DNA from: Palleronia pelagia
Lineage (GTDB): Bacteria; Pseudomonadota; Alphaproteobacteria; Rhodobacterales; Rhodobacteraceae
Direction: 5' to 3'
DNA: 64,000 nt
Assembly: GCF_900110115.1 (NCBI RefSeq)
Contig: NZ_FOCM01000008.1
Location: forward strand, 121,483-185,482
Part shown: positions 1 to 9,889 of the stretch, one piece after another
Numbering within the stretch: position 1 is the stretch's first letter
Layout of the letters: the number at the start of each line of letters is the position of its first letter
Notes under the pieces: generated by a model
What the model was told of the DNA's origin: nothing
What the model saw: the letters and a program-made list of their open reading frames with translations, nothing else
The model's database searches: none
Translations under genes and position numbers: made by a program

Positions 1-1202
1 TAGACGCGGTCCACGGCGGCCTGGCTCAGCACGATGCCGGTAACGCCACCGGCGGTGAACAACACCAGGAAACCGAAGGCCCAGAGCATCGGGGTCTTCA
101 GCTGGACCGAGCCGCCCCACATGGTCGCGATCCACGAGAAGATCTTGATGCCCGTGGGCACCGCGATGACCATGGTCGCCAGCATGAAGTAGCTCTGCTG
201 GGTCAGCGACATGCCGACGGTGTACATGTGGTGAGCCCAGACGACGAAGCCCAGCACGCCGATGGCGATCAGCGCCCAGACCATCGGCAGGTAGCCGAAG
301 ATCGGCTTGCGCGAGAAGGTGCTGATCACGTGGCTGATGATGCCGAAGCCCGGCAGGATCACGATGTAGACCTCGGGGTGTCCGAAGAACCACAGGATGT
401 GCTGGTAAAGAACCGGGTCACCGCCGCCGGCCGGATCGAAGAACGTCGTGCCGAAGTTCCGGTCGGTCAGCAGCATGGTGATGGCGCCCGCCAGAACCGG
501 CAGCGACAGCAGGATGAGCCACGCGGTCACGAAGATCGACCACGAGAACAGCGGCACCTTGAACAGGCTCATGCCCGGGGCCCGCATGTTCAGGAAGGTG
601 GTGATGATGTTGATCGCACCCAGGATCGACGAGGCGCCCGAGACGTGCACCGCGAAGATCGCGAGGTCGGTGGAATAGCCGCCTTCGGTCGTCGAAAGCG
701 GTGGGTAAAGCACCCAGCCGATGCCCGATCCGAGCTGGCCATTCCCGCCCGGTGCGAAGACCGAGCTGACCGCGAGGGTCGAACCGGCGACGAACAGCCA
801 GTAGCTGAGGTTGTTCAGACGCGGGAACGCCATGTCGGGCGCGCCGATCTGCAACGGCATCAGGTAGTTGCCGAAACCGCCGAACAGGGCCGGGATAACC
901 ACGAAGAACATCATCAGGATGCCGTGGGCCGTGATCATCACGTTCCACAAGTGGCCGTTGGGCGTACAATTCTCGACGGCGGCGGGCAGCAGGCGCGCGC
1001 CTTCCATGCACATGTACTGCACGCCGGGGCTCATCAGCTCCATGCGCATGTACACGGTGAAGGCCACCGAGATGAAACCGGTCAGGCCGGCCGTGAACAG
1101 GTACAGAATACCGATGTCTTTGTGATTGGTGGACATGAACCAGCGGGTGAAGAATCCCCGCTCGTCGTGCCCGTCGTGGCCGTGAACGGCTGCGTCAGCC
1201 AT
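1..1202 (-). CDS. ctaD: Cytochrome c oxidase subunit I (aa3-type), 3' part beyond window
   Basis: This is the catalytic heme-copper subunit of the inner-membrane terminal oxidase, which reduces O2 and pumps protons. About 400 N-terminal residues are present and the gene runs off the left edge. Visible ligand motifs are [10 protein letters not shown] near residue 90 (low-spin heme histidine), [11 protein letters not shown] near residue 275 (CuB histidine and the cross-linked tyrosine) and [10 protein letters not shown] near residue 324 (two further CuB histidines). The ATG at 1202 follows an AGGAGG ribosome site at 1209-1214. The N-terminus is His/Asp-rich, then reads [13 protein letters not shown], the classical start of the family. 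It is divergent from the aminotransferase gene. Confidence 0.97.
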   Translation of the reverse strand, partial: MADAAVHGHDGHDERGFFTRWFMSTNHKDIGILYLFTAGLTGFISVAFTVYMRMELMSPGVQYMCMEGARLLPAAVENCTPNGHLWNVMITAHGILMMFFVVIPALFGGFGNYLMPLQIGAPDMAFPRLNNLSYWLFVAGSTLAVSSVFAPGGNGQLGSGIGWVLYPPLSTTEGGYSTDLAIFAVHVSGASSILGAINIITTFLNMRAPGMSLFKVPLFSWSIFVTAWLILLSLPVLAGAITMLLTDRNFGTTFFDPAGGGDPVLYQHILWFFGHPEVYIVILPGFGIISHVISTFSRKPIFGYLPMVWALIAIGVLGFVVWAHHMYTVGMSLTQQSYFMLATMVIAVPTGIKIFSWIATMWGGSVQLKTPMLWAFGFLVLFTAGGVTGIVLSQAAVDRV

Positions 1203-1475
1203 GTCGTGCCTCCTCAAGGTTCCCGTTAGCTTCGCGCCGGGCGGCGGCCGACACGTTTACGCGCTCGTGTTTACTGGCGCGCGCCCAAGGGGGCAATGAC
1301 GCAAAAGGCCTGCATTCGGGAAAAAGTGACGCGGGCAGGGATGCTTGTCGGGCCCCGGAATCCCGGAATCCGCTGCGTTTCGTCGCGATTCCGGCCGAAA
1401 CCGGGGTTATCAATTCAAATTTTCGCATATGTGGTCGCCCTTGTGCGGGCGCGGGCCGCGCCGCAATGTCGCGGC

Positions 1476-2687
1476 ATGGAAGAACGCTTCACCGGCAACT
1501 TCACGCAGCAGGAACCGATCTCCGAGGCGGGAATCGCGGCGGTGGGCGACATCCTGCGGTCGGGGCGCCTGCACCGCTACAACCTCGCCGGGGGCGAGCG
1601 GGGGGCCGTGGCGGCATTGGAAGAGGAATACGCCGCTTGGCAGGGCGCGCGCCATTGTCTCGCCGTGACGTCGGGCGGGCAGGGGATGCAGATCGCCCTG
1701 CGCGCGGCGGGCGTACGGCCCGGCGACCCGGTGCTGACCAACGCCTTCACGCTGGCCCCGGTGCCGGGCGCCATCGCGGCCATCGGGGCGCGGCCGGTCC
1801 TGGTCGAGGTGGACGACACGCTGTGCATCGACCTGGACGACTTGCGGCGGAAGTGGGAAATCTGCAAGGCACCCTGCCTTTTGCTGTCCCATATGCGGGG
1901 CCATTTGTGCGATATGGACAAGCTGGTGGCGCTTGCGTCCACGCTTGGACTGACCGTGATCGAGGATTGCGCCCACACGATGGGGGCGGAATGGAACGGG
2001 GTGAAGTCCGGCAATTTCGGCCACGCCGCGTGCTTCTCGACCCAGACCTACAAGCACATGAACTCGGGCGAGGGCGGGCTGGTGACCTCGGACGACGCGG
2101 GGTTCATGGCCCGGGCGATCATCCTGTCAGGCAGCTACATGAACCACGCCACCCACGGCACAAGGCCCGACGATCCCGATTTCGCCGACGCCCGGCTGGA
2201 CATGCCCAATTGCAGCGCGCGGATGGACATGATGCGCGCGGCCCTGCTGCGCACGCAGTTGCCGGACCTGCCGCGGAATATCGACCGCTGGGCCCGGCGA
2301 TTCGAGGCCGCTGCGGCCCCGCTGGCCGCCAATCCGGCGGTTTCGCTGCCCGCGATGCGGCCCGAGATGCGGCGCGTGGGCTCGTCGATCCAGTTCCGGG
2401 TGCCGTCGCTCGACGCCGGCGGCTGTGACGCCCTGGTGCAGGGCTGTGCCGCGCGGGGCGTCGTGCTGAAATGGTTCGGCCGCGACGTGCCCGAGGGGTT
2501 TACCTCGGCCCATCCCAGCTGGCGCTATGTCGACCGGCAGGATCTGCCGCAGACCGACCGGATCCTCGCGACGCTGTTCGACATGCGCCTGCCGCTGACC
2601 TTCTCGGTCGAGGATTGCGACCTGATCGGCCGCATCATCGCGCAGGAGGTGGCGAAGCTGACCCCGGCACAGGGCGCATCCCTTTGA
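1476..2687 (+). CDS. DegT/DnrJ/EryC1-family PLP aminotransferase
   Basis: This is a 403-residue fold-type I PLP enzyme of the sugar/antibiotic aminotransferase family. [15 protein letters not shown] near residues 164-178 is the cofactor-binding stretch, and [11 protein letters not shown] near residue 193 carries the likely Schiff-base lysine, followed by GGLVTSDD as in the family. The open frame extends upstream to 1296, but homology-like sequence begins at [12 protein letters not shown], so 1476 is preferred. The substrate cannot be read from the sequence. No nucleotide-sugar genes lie nearby, so this is not an obvious polysaccharide cluster. nadD follows after 58 bp. Confidence 0.85.
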   Translation: MEERFTGNFTQQEPISEAGIAAVGDILRSGRLHRYNLAGGERGAVAALEEEYAAWQGARHCLAVTSGGQGMQIALRAAGVRPGDPVLTNAFTLAPVPGAIAAIGARPVLVEVDDTLCIDLDDLRRKWEICKAPCLLLSHMRGHLCDMDKLVALASTLGLTVIEDCAHTMGAEWNGVKSGNFGHAACFSTQTYKHMNSGEGGLVTSDDAGFMARAIILSGSYMNHATHGTRPDDPDFADARLDMPNCSARMDMMRAALLRTQLPDLPRNIDRWARRFEAAAAPLAANPAVSLPAMRPEMRRVGSSIQFRVPSLDAGGCDALVQGCAARGVVLKWFGRDVPEGFTSAHPSWRYVDRQDLPQTDRILATLFDMRLPLTFSVEDCDLIGRIIAQEVAKLTPAQGASL

Positions 2688-2745
2688 TTGCAAAGCAGCG
2701 GCCCGGGCGGTAGCTCAACCCGGCGTAGCAGCGAAAGGACGCGCG

Positions 2746-3363
2746 ATGGGATGGGGCCCCGGTTGGCCAATGGCCCGGCCCGGCATGGCCGTGGGGCTTC
2801 TGGGCGGATCGTTCGATCCGGCGCACGCGGGCCACGCGCACCTGACCCGCGCGGCGCTGGCGCGCTTCGGGCTGGATGCCGTGTGGTGGCTGGTCAGCCC
2901 GGGCAATCCGCTGAAGCCCAGCGGTCCCGCCCCGATGGCGCAACGGATGGACCGTGCGCGAAAGGTCATGGACCATCCGCATGTCGAAATCACGGACATC
3001 GAGGCGCATATGGGCGTGCGGCACACGGCGCGCACGCTCGGCGCGCTGGTGGCACGTTATCCGGGCGTTCGCTTCGTCTGGCTTATGGGCGCGGACAACA
3101 TGGCGACCCTGCACAAGTGGGAGGACTGGAAGCAGATCCTGCACACCATGCCCGTGGGAGTGGTGGCGCGGCCCGGCGACCGGCTGGCGGCGCTGACCTC
3201 GCCCGCGGCGCGGGCTTTTCGCGCGGCCCGTGTGACACCGGACACCGCGCGCGGGCTTGCCCACCGGCCGATACCCGCCTGGGCCTTCGTGAACCTTCCC
3301 TTGCGGCCCGAAAGCTCGACGGCCTTGCGCGAAAGCGGGGCCTGGCCCCAAAACGATCCGTGA
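2746..3363 (+). CDS. nadD: Nicotinate-nucleotide adenylyltransferase
   Basis: NadD adenylates nicotinate mononucleotide with ATP to give deamido-NAD in the cytosolic NAD pathway. The 205-residue protein has the nucleotidyltransferase motif [11 protein letters not shown] at residues 19-29 and, near the C-terminus, [10 protein letters not shown], the counterpart of the ISSTxIR motif. The length is normal for the family. AAAGGA sits six bases before the ATG at 2746. The N-terminal [14 protein letters not shown] is slightly longer than usual, so an internal ATG is possible. It lies just upstream of dacB in the same direction. Confidence 0.94.
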   Translation: MGWGPGWPMARPGMAVGLLGGSFDPAHAGHAHLTRAALARFGLDAVWWLVSPGNPLKPSGPAPMAQRMDRARKVMDHPHVEITDIEAHMGVRHTARTLGALVARYPGVRFVWLMGADNMATLHKWEDWKQILHTMPVGVVARPGDRLAALTSPAARAFRAARVTPDTARGLAHRPIPAWAFVNLPLRPESSTALRESGAWPQNDP

Positions 3364-3436
3364 GCGACGCGATTTTGCCGTTGATCCGTCTCAACCTCTG
3401 ACCATATCGAGGCAGGGCTGTAACAGGAGCGCCGAT

Positions 3437-4900
3437 TTGCGGCTGACACGACGTACGATTTTGACCGGTCTGCTGGCCAGCGCGGCGGGCGGGGCATTGG
3501 CCGAGGCGCCGGCCACGTCGCTGCGGCCGCGGGCGCGCGCCGCCGATTTCTTCAAGCGCGCCCTGCCCACCGGCGACGACCTGGTGGCCCGCGCGGGCCT
3601 TGGCGCCGGCAAGGTCGCCTTCGTGGTGGCCGACGCCACGACCGGCGAGATTCTGGAATCGCGCGCGCCGCTGTTGCCGCAACCGCCCGCCAGCACCGCC
3701 AAGGCCCTTACCACGCTTTACCACCTGGACCGGCTCGGTCCCACTCACCGCTTCTCGACCCGGCTGCTGGCGACCGGCCCGGTCGTCAACGGGCGCATCG
3801 ACGGCGACCTGATCCTCGCCGGCGGAGGGGACCCCACGCTCGACACCGACGGCCTGGCGAGGCTGGCGTCGCAACTGAAGGATGCGGGCGTGCGCGAGGT
3901 CGCAGGCAACCTGCGGATCTGGACGGGCGCGCTGCCGAACCTGCACGAGATCGACGTCGAGCAACCCGACCACGTGGGCTACAACCCGGCGGTGGGCGGG
4001 CTGAACCTGAACTTCAACCGGGTGCATTTCGGATGGGAGCGCAAGGGCGGCGACTACCAGGTCAGCATGGATGCCCGCTCGGCCACGCGAATTCCCGGCG
4101 TCGCCATGGCGCGGATGCAGGTCGTCGACCGAAGCGGCCCCGTCTATACATACGCCCGCGGCGAGGCGCGCGATGACTGGACCGTGGCGCGCGGTGCGCT
4201 GGGCAGCAACGGGTCGCGCTGGCTGCCGGTCCGGTTTCCGGGCCTCTACGCGGGCGAGGTGTTCCAGACGCTCGCACGGTCGAACGGCCTGATGATCGGC
4301 GGCCCGGTCCTGCGCGCCGACGCGCCCGAGGGCGATGAGCTGGCCCGCGTCGACAGCGCCGAAAGCCGCGTGATCCTTGAGGACATGCTGGAATATTCCA
4401 CCAACCTCACCGCCGAGATCATGGGCCTGTCGGCCAGCAAGTCCGACGGCGATGTCGAGACGCTGGCCGGCTCGGCCGCGCGGATGAACGAATGGCTGAA
4501 ATCGGAGATGGGGCTGCGGTCGGTTGCGCTCGAGGATCATTCGGGCCTGGGCGACGACAGCCGCATCACCGCGTCGGACATGTGCCGGGCCATGGTCGCA
4601 TCGGGACCCGATGGCGCGTTGCGGCCGCTTATGAAGCCCTTCCGCACCGATGATACGACCATCCAGGTGGCCGCGAAGACCGGCACGCTCAATTTCGTGT
4701 CGGCGCTGACCGGTTTCATCGGAAGCGATGATGGTAGGCGGCCGCTGGCTTTCGCCGTCTTCTGCTCGGATATCGACCGGCGCGACGCGCTGAGCATGGC
4801 GGAACGCGAACGCCCCGCCGGCGGCAGGGCCTGGGCGGGGCGCGCGAGAACGCTCCAGCGCGCGCTCATCGCGCACTGGAACACGTGGTATCGGACCTGA
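3437..4900 (+). CDS. dacB: D-alanyl-D-alanine carboxypeptidase/endopeptidase (PBP4 type)
   Basis: This is a periplasmic S13-family penicillin-binding protein that trims peptidoglycan peptides. The active-site triad is complete: STAK (Ser about 86, Lys about 89), STN near 321-323 and KTG near 414. The start is TTG at 3437 behind AGGAG at 3425-3429. The N-terminus reads LTRRTILTGLLASAAGGALAEA, a twin-arginine-type signal peptide, so export is probably by Tat, as is often seen for this gene in Rhodobacteraceae. At 487 residues it is typical. It ends just before the convergent small membrane gene at 4904. Confidence 0.95.
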   Translation: MRLTRRTILTGLLASAAGGALAEAPATSLRPRARAADFFKRALPTGDDLVARAGLGAGKVAFVVADATTGEILESRAPLLPQPPASTAKALTTLYHLDRLGPTHRFSTRLLATGPVVNGRIDGDLILAGGGDPTLDTDGLARLASQLKDAGVREVAGNLRIWTGALPNLHEIDVEQPDHVGYNPAVGGLNLNFNRVHFGWERKGGDYQVSMDARSATRIPGVAMARMQVVDRSGPVYTYARGEARDDWTVARGALGSNGSRWLPVRFPGLYAGEVFQTLARSNGLMIGGPVLRADAPEGDELARVDSAESRVILEDMLEYSTNLTAEIMGLSASKSDGDVETLAGSAARMNEWLKSEMGLRSVALEDHSGLGDDSRITASDMCRAMVASGPDGALRPLMKPFRTDDTTIQVAAKTGTLNFVSALTGFIGSDDGRRPLAFAVFCSDIDRRDALSMAERERPAGGRAWAGRARTLQRALIAHWNTWYRT

Positions 4901-4903
4901 GCG

Positions 4904-5089
4904 TCAGACCCGGGCGGTGCCGCCCCGCGGACCGGCGATCAGCCAGGCGATGAAGCCCAGGACCGGCAGGATCAGGACCACGAGGCACCAGATGATCTTG
5001 CCCAGGGTCGAGGCGCCGCTGGTGATGATGTTGTAAAGCGCGTAGATGTCGGCGATCAGGACGATGAGTCCCAGAATTCCATATTCCAT
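4904..5089 (-). CDS. Small PLDc_N-type membrane protein
   Basis: This 61-residue protein has two hydrophobic segments (about residues 4-22 and 31-52) separated by STLGKIIWCL, ending in GPRGG. The arrangement (short N-terminal helix, KIIW, then a helix containing LPVLGFIAWLIAGPRG) is that of the phospholipase-D N-terminal-like membrane domain, which occurs alone in many bacteria and has no known catalytic role. The ATG at 5089 is chosen because the longer frame upstream is not coherent. It converges on dacB with a 3-bp gap. Confidence 0.8.
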   Translation of the reverse strand: MEYGILGLIVLIADIYALYNIITSGASTLGKIIWCLVVLILPVLGFIAWLIAGPRGGTARV

Positions 5090-5154
5090 TGGTCTGCCTT
5101 TCGTTTTGCAGGATGCGGACAAAACGCCGCAGCCCCGCCCGAAAGTTCCCTGAT

Positions 5155-5595
5155 CTAGGAGTCTTCGTTGCCGACCAGCGAAATATGGCGCGCCCGGGCG
5201 GCCAGCTCGATCGCGGCGGCCGCCAGGCGGGTGACCTTCAGCTCGAACCGGATTTCCTCGAGCAGGCGGATCTCGGTATCGGCCAGCGATCCGTCCGCCA
5301 CCGCCACGTCGCAGGCCAGCGCGTAGGCGGTTTCGTGGAACCGCTCGGGTAGGTTGTCGCGCAGCAGGCCGAAAAGCGCATCCAGCCCGTCCTCCTCGGA
5401 GAAGAGGTCGAACACCGTTTCGGCCATCGTGCGGATGCGGTCCTGGTCGTAATCGGCGAACACCGGCAGGTGGTTCACGATCCGCTCGATCGTGATCAGC
5501 TCGCTCGTGCGCAGGTTCTCGTCCGATGCGGACACGGCGATCATCACCGCCACAAGGCAATCGGGCACCGTCATGGAATGGCTGATGTCGTTCAT
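5155..5595 (-). CDS. TerB-like helical domain protein
   Basis: This is a 146-residue cytosolic all-helical protein beginning MNDISHSMTVPDCLVAVMIAVSASDE. The pattern (an acidic DEN after the first helix, repeated acidic pairs, and AVADGSLADTEIRLLEE near residues 103-119) is that of TerB/TerB-like metal-binding helical domains, in which DG.l...E motifs recur. The frame opens at 5619, but the ATG at 5595 lies behind a purine-rich stretch and is preferred. Function is unknown; no tellurite-resistance genes are nearby. It lies upstream of the small membrane gene and divergent from lysS. Confidence 0.65.
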   Translation of the reverse strand: MNDISHSMTVPDCLVAVMIAVSASDENLRTSELITIERIVNHLPVFADYDQDRIRTMAETVFDLFSEEDGLDALFGLLRDNLPERFHETAYALACDVAVADGSLADTEIRLLEEIRFELKVTRLAAAAIELAARARHISLVGNEDS

Positions 5596-5689
5596 TTTTC
5601 CCACTCTCTCCGCAGCCAAGGTTTATTGACCTCGGCGGTGTGCGGCAATAGCTACCGCGCCTGATCAGCAGCCCAAGGAGGCACCACCG

Positions 5690-7270
5690 ATGACCGACCT
5701 ACGCGACACCGCGCTCAACTCGAAGGCCTGGCCCTTTGAAGAGGCCCGTCGCCTGGTCAAACGGTTCCAGAAGGCGCCACCCGAGAAGGGCTATGTGCTG
5801 TTCGAAACGGGCTATGGCCCGTCGGGGCTGCCGCATATCGGCACCTTCGGCGAAGTGGCGCGCACCACCATGGTGCGCCGCGCGTTCGAGACGATCAGCG
5901 ACATCCCCACCAAGCTGATCTGTTTCTCCGACGATATGGACGGCCTGCGCAAGGTGCCGGGCAACGTACCCAATCAGGACCAGATGCGCGAGGATCTGCA
6001 CCTGCCGCTGTCGCGCGTGCGCGACCCGTTCGGCACGCATGACAGCTTCGGCGCGCACAACAACGCGCGTCTGAACGCGTTTCTCGACAGCTTCGGCTTC
6101 GAATACGAGTTCGCGTCCTCGACCGAGTACTACACCAGCGGCAAGTTCGACACCGCGCTGCTGCGGATGCTCGAGCAGTTCGACAAGATCATGGAGATCA
6201 TGCTGCCCACCCTGGGCGAGGAGCGGCGCGCGACATACTCGCCCTTCCTGCCCGTCAGCCCCAAGACCGGCCACGTGCTGCAGGTGCCGACGCTGGAGCG
6301 CAACGTCGAGAAAGGCACCATCGTCTATGCCGAGCCCGACGGCGAACGGGTCGAGGTCCCGGTGACCGGGGGCAATGTGAAGGTGCAGTGGAAGCCCGAC
6401 TGGGCCATGCGCTGGTACGCGCTGGGCGTGGATTACGAGATGTCGGGCAAGGACCTGATCGATTCGGTGACGCAGGCCAGCAAGATCTGCCGCGCGCTGG
6501 GCCGGGCCGCGCCCGAGACGCTGACCTACGAGCTGTTCAACGACGAGCTGGGCCAGAAGATCAGCAAGTCGAAGGGAAACGGCCTTAGCATGGAGGAATG
6601 GCTGCGCTACGCCGCGCCGGAATCGCTCGGCTATTTCATGTTCCAGAAGCCCAAGACGGCCAAGCGGCTGTATTTCGACGTGATCCCCAAGGCGGTGGAC
6701 GAATACCATCAGCAGCTGCGCGCCTATCCCGAACAGGACGCGACGCAACGCCTGGCGAACCCGGTGTTCCACATCCACGGTGGCGACGTTCCCGAAAGCC
6801 GAATGGTCGTGCCGTTCTCCATGCTGCTGAACCTGGCATCGGTCGCCGGTGCCGAGGATGCCGAGACCCTGTGGGGCTTCATCCGCCGCTACGCGCCCGA
6901 GGCGGGCCCCGATACGCATCCAGACCTGGACGCGGCGGCGGGATACGCCGTGCGATATTACAACGACTTCGTGAAGCCCGAGAAGACGTATCGCGCCCCC
7001 GACGACCGCGAACGGGCTGCGCTGATCGACCTGCGCGACCGTCTCGCCGCGTGGGACGGCCCGCTGGACGCCGAGGCCCTGCAATCCGAGGTCTTCGCCG
7101 TCGGCAAGGCCCACGGATTCGAGCCGCTGCGCGACTGGTTCAAGGCGCTCTACGAGGTGCTGCTGGGGGCGAGCCAGGGGCCGCGCTTCGGCGGGTTCAT
7201 CGCGCTCTACGGCGTGGACGAAACCCGGGCGCTGATCGACCAGGCGCTCGCCGGCAAGCTGGCCGCCTGA
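5690..7270 (+). CDS. lysS: Lysyl-tRNA synthetase, class I
   Basis: This enzyme charges tRNA-Lys with lysine. It is the class I (archaeal-type) enzyme found in many alphaproteobacteria in place of the class II form. The 526 residues carry the HIGH-like motif PHIGTFGE (His about 49) and the KMSKS-like KISKSKGNG near residue 290. AAGGAGG precedes the ATG at 5690. Alpha-helical anticodon-binding sequence fills the C-terminus. It is monocistronic: 174 bp of repeat-rich sequence separate it from ribB. Confidence 0.96.
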   Translation: MTDLRDTALNSKAWPFEEARRLVKRFQKAPPEKGYVLFETGYGPSGLPHIGTFGEVARTTMVRRAFETISDIPTKLICFSDDMDGLRKVPGNVPNQDQMREDLHLPLSRVRDPFGTHDSFGAHNNARLNAFLDSFGFEYEFASSTEYYTSGKFDTALLRMLEQFDKIMEIMLPTLGEERRATYSPFLPVSPKTGHVLQVPTLERNVEKGTIVYAEPDGERVEVPVTGGNVKVQWKPDWAMRWYALGVDYEMSGKDLIDSVTQASKICRALGRAAPETLTYELFNDELGQKISKSKGNGLSMEEWLRYAAPESLGYFMFQKPKTAKRLYFDVIPKAVDEYHQQLRAYPEQDATQRLANPVFHIHGGDVPESRMVVPFSMLLNLASVAGAEDAETLWGFIRRYAPEAGPDTHPDLDAAAGYAVRYYNDFVKPEKTYRAPDDRERAALIDLRDRLAAWDGPLDAEALQSEVFAVGKAHGFEPLRDWFKALYEVLLGASQGPRFGGFIALYGVDETRALIDQALAGKLAA

Positions 7271-7308
7271 GCCGGTCCACCCCTCGCGCGCCGCCCCCGG
7301 CTTCATCT

Positions 7309-7362
7309 TTCCTGAAATACCTCGGGGGAGGCGCGCAAGCGCCGGGGGCAGCGCCCCCCGGG
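7309..7362 (+). repeat. Intergenic double hairpin with roseobacter-type repeat
   Basis: The segment starts with CTTCATCTTTCCTGAAATAC and then has two GC-rich hairpins, GGCGC-GCAA-GCGCC (7330-7343) and GGGGGC-AGC-GCCCCC (7344-7358). Its opening resembles the reverse complement of the GAGTATTT...GACCAGTGATG motif found elsewhere in this window. It lies directly after lysS and may act as a terminator. No T-run follows. Confidence 0.55.
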
Positions 7363-7444
7363 ACGCACCGGCACCCCGCGCGCCCACTGGTCTTTTCGGC
7401 GCACGGGGTCTATCTGGCAGCCCGAACCCCAAGGGATACCCGCG

Positions 7445-8551
7445 ATGTCCGACACCGCCCATTACCACGACGCGATCTCGCCCATCGAGGAGATCATCGA
7501 GGACGCCCGCAACGGGCGCATGTTCATCCTCGTCGACCACGAGGACCGCGAGAACGAGGGCGACCTGGTCATCCCCGCGCAGATGGCGACGCCGGATGCG
7601 ATCAACTTCATGGCGACCCACGGGCGCGGCCTGATCTGCCTGACCCTGACCGGCAAGCGCTGCGACGCCCTGGGTCTGCAACTCATGGCGTCCCAGAACT
7701 CGTCGCGGCACGAGACGAACTTCACCATCTCGATCGAGGCGCGCGAGGGCGTGTCGACCGGCATCTCGGCCCACGATCGCGCCCGCACGGTGGCGGTGGC
7801 CATCGACGGCGACAGCACGCCCGCCGATATCGCGACGCCTGGCCACGTGTTCCCGCTGCGCGCGCGCGAGGGCGGCGTGCTGGTGCGCGCGGGTCATACC
7901 GAGGCGGGCGTCGACATCGCCCGGCTGGCGGGTCTGAACCCCTCCAGCGTCATCTGCGAGATCATGAACGACGACGGCACCATGGCGCGGCTGCCCGACC
8001 TCGTGGCCTTCGCCCAGCGCCACGGGCTGAAGATCGGCACCATCAGCGACCTGATCGGGTACCGCCGCCGCAACGACAACCTCGTCCGCAAGAGCCAGGA
8101 GCGGACGATCACGTCCGAGTTCGGCGGCGAATGGCAGATGCGCATCTACACGGACGAGACCCAGGGCTCCGAGCATATCGTGCTCATCAAGGGCGACATC
8201 GCCACCGACGAGCCGGTGCTGGTGCGGATGCATGCCATGGATCCGATGCTGGACGTGGTGGGCACCGGCGGGGCCGGGCGCGCCCGCGAGTTCGGTGACG
8301 CCATGGAGCAGATCGCCGCCGAGGGCCGCGGCGTGCTGGTCCTGCTGCGCGACCTGACCATGAAGGTCGCCGACCATGACGACGTGTCGCCCCAAACCCT
8401 GCGGCAATACGGGCTGGGCGCGCAGATCCTCAGCTCGCTCGGCCTGCACAAGCTGGTGCTGCTCACCAATTCGCCCAAACCCAAGGTGGTCGGGCTCGAG
8501 GCCTACGGGCTCGAGATCACCGGCACGCGCAAGATATCGGAGATCGGCTGA
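7445..8551 (+). CDS. ribB: 3,4-dihydroxy-2-butanone 4-phosphate synthase (RibBA form with degenerate GTP cyclohydrolase domain)
   Basis: The N-terminal half (about residues 8-210) is a complete DHBP synthase, which makes the four-carbon riboflavin precursor from ribulose 5-phosphate. It has DHEDRENEGDLV near residue 30, THGRGLICL, and HTEAGVD near residue 153. The C-terminal half (about 215-368) aligns in layout with GTP cyclohydrolase II but lacks the zinc-binding cysteines and the RCDCG-type motif. In their place it reads VRMHAMDPMLDVVGTGGAGRAREF, so cyclohydrolase activity is probably absent. TGATG coupling joins it to ribH, the first step of a ribB-ribH-nusB operon. No FMN riboswitch is visible upstream. 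Confidence 0.93.
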   Translation: MSDTAHYHDAISPIEEIIEDARNGRMFILVDHEDRENEGDLVIPAQMATPDAINFMATHGRGLICLTLTGKRCDALGLQLMASQNSSRHETNFTISIEAREGVSTGISAHDRARTVAVAIDGDSTPADIATPGHVFPLRAREGGVLVRAGHTEAGVDIARLAGLNPSSVICEIMNDDGTMARLPDLVAFAQRHGLKIGTISDLIGYRRRNDNLVRKSQERTITSEFGGEWQMRIYTDETQGSEHIVLIKGDIATDEPVLVRMHAMDPMLDVVGTGGAGRAREFGDAMEQIAAEGRGVLVLLRDLTMKVADHDDVSPQTLRQYGLGAQILSSLGLHKLVLLTNSPKPKVVGLEAYGLEITGTRKISEIG

Positions 8552-9066
8552 TGGCCGGACAATCCCACTACACCCCGCCGATGCCCGCGTTCGACGTACC
8601 GGTGAAGCTGCTGATCGTGGTGGCGCCCTATTACAAGGACATCGCCGACGACCTGGTCGCCGGCGCGAGGGCGCAGGCCGAGTCCGCCGGCGCGACCTGC
8701 GACCTGGTCGAGGTGCCCGGCGCGCTGGAGATCCCCACCGCGATCCGCCTGGCGCAGCGCACCGCCGATTACGACGGCTACGTCGCGCTGGGCTGCGTGA
8801 TCCGGGGGGAAACGACCCATTACGAGACGGTCTGCAACGACAGCAGCCGCGCGCTGACGCTGCTGGGGCTGGACGGCTGCTGCATCGGCAACGGCATCCT
8901 GACCGTCGAGACCCACGAACAGGCCGCCGTGCGCGCGGGCGAGCAGAACAAGGGCGGCGGCGCTGCGGCCGCCGCGCTGCACCTGGTGGCGCTGTCGCGC
9001 AAGTGGCGCGGCCAGGGCAAGGGCATCGGTTTCAAACCGCGGGGCGAGGACACGTTGCTGGCATGA
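8551..9066 (+). CDS. ribH: 6,7-dimethyl-8-ribityllumazine synthase
   Basis: RibH condenses the RibB product with 5-amino-6-ribitylaminouracil to form lumazine, the immediate riboflavin precursor. The 171-residue protein has the family landmarks VPGALEIPTAI near residue 53, GCVIRGETTHYE near residues 80-91 (catalytic histidine) and GNGILTVE. The start codon overlaps the ribB stop by one base, and the stop overlaps the nusB start (ATGA), so the three genes are translationally coupled. Confidence 0.97.
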   Translation: MAGQSHYTPPMPAFDVPVKLLIVVAPYYKDIADDLVAGARAQAESAGATCDLVEVPGALEIPTAIRLAQRTADYDGYVALGCVIRGETTHYETVCNDSSRALTLLGLDGCCIGNGILTVETHEQAAVRAGEQNKGGGAAAAALHLVALSRKWRGQGKGIGFKPRGEDTLLA

Positions 9067-9524
9067 GCACCGACAAGCGACAGATGAAATCCGCCGCGCG
9101 TCTCTACGCGGTGCAGGCCCTGTTCCAGATGGAGCATTCCGACCTGAGCCTCGACCGCGTACGCGTGGAATTCGAGGATCACCGCTTCGGCGCCGTCTAC
9201 GACGAGGGCGAGATGGCCGAAGGCAACATCGACCTGTTCCGCGCCATCCTGGAAGGCGTTGTCGAACGTCAGGGCCGCATCGACAAGATGACCGACCGCG
9301 CGCTGGTCGCGAAATGGCCCATCGACCGGATCGACCCGACCCTGCGCGCGCTGTTCCGCGCCGCGGGGGCCGAGCTGACGGCCGAGCAGACGCCGCCCAA
9401 GGTGGTCATCGTCGAATACGTGGACGTGGCCAAGGCGTTCTTTCCCGAGGGCCGCGAGCCCAAGTTCGTGAACGCCGTTCTGGACCACATGGCACGGGAG
9501 GCGCGGCCCGAGGCCTTCGCGTGA
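9063..9524 (+). CDS. nusB: Transcription antitermination factor NusB
   Basis: This is the 153-residue all-helical partner of NusE/S10 in rRNA antitermination. Landmarks are RLYAVQALFQME near residues 13-24, PIDRIDPTLRALFRAA near 84-99, PPKVVIVEYVDVAKAFFPEGREPKFVNAVLDHMA near the C-terminus, all characteristic of NusB. The ATG at 9063 overlaps the ribH stop. The ribH-nusB pairing is common in proteobacteria. Its stop overlaps the GTG start of the next gene. Confidence 0.95.
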   Translation: MSTDKRQMKSAARLYAVQALFQMEHSDLSLDRVRVEFEDHRFGAVYDEGEMAEGNIDLFRAILEGVVERQGRIDKMTDRALVAKWPIDRIDPTLRALFRAAGAELTAEQTPPKVVIVEYVDVAKAFFPEGREPKFVNAVLDHMAREARPEAFA

Positions 9525-9760
9525 CCCGGCGCGCCCGCCAGCGCGACCCATTGGCCAGCTTCAACGAGCGGGTGAAGATCCTCGCGCAGTTCCTGAACGC
9601 CATCGCGCTGGGCGCCATCGGCTTCGCCGTGCTGCGGCCATTGACCGAATCGCTGTCCAACTGGGACCTCAACGCCTTCTGGTGGTTGATCGTCGGACTC
9701 GCAATTCACGGTGTGGCGCATTATGTTCTGAGGTACATGCACAAGGAGGACGGATCATGA
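9521..9760 (+). CDS. Small membrane protein downstream of nusB
   Basis: This 79-residue protein starts with GTG overlapping the nusB stop (GTGA). It has a basic N-terminus (VTRRARQRDPLASFNERVK) and two hydrophobic segments, at about residues 21-41 and 52-70. I do not recognise the family. Tight overlap on both sides (the next ATG overlaps its TGA) indicates co-translation with nusB and the following 43-residue gene. Confidence 0.7.
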   Translation: MTRRARQRDPLASFNERVKILAQFLNAIALGAIGFAVLRPLTESLSNWDLNAFWWLIVGLAIHGVAHYVLRYMHKEDGS

Positions 9761-9888
9761 CCTTCTATGAATTCACTGCGCCGCTGGTCCTTCTGGCCAT
9801 CGCGATGGGCGGTGTGGTCTATATCCACTTCGCCGAGAAACGCCTTGTCAGGAAGCTGCGTGAGCAGCGAAGCCACCCCGCCGAGTAA
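9757..9888 (+). CDS. Very small single-pass membrane protein
   Basis: This 43-residue protein has one transmembrane segment (about residues 8-27) and a basic tail with KRLVRKLREQR. AAGGAGGA at 9743-9750 precedes the ATG, which overlaps the preceding stop as ATGA. The strong ribosome site and the coupling argue that it is translated. Function is unknown. Confidence 0.65.
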   Translation: MTFYEFTAPLVLLAIAMGGVVYIHFAEKRLVRKLREQRSHPAE

Positions 9889-9889
9889 G

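Noticed and set aside
7271..7444. FMN riboswitch before ribB
   Set aside because: The conserved RFN helices are not present; only two short GC hairpins are seen.
5699..8449. A 916-residue minus-strand open frame opposite lysS and ribB
   Set aside because: It is antisense to two well-supported genes and reads as His/Gln/Arg-rich filler typical of GC-rich shadow frames.
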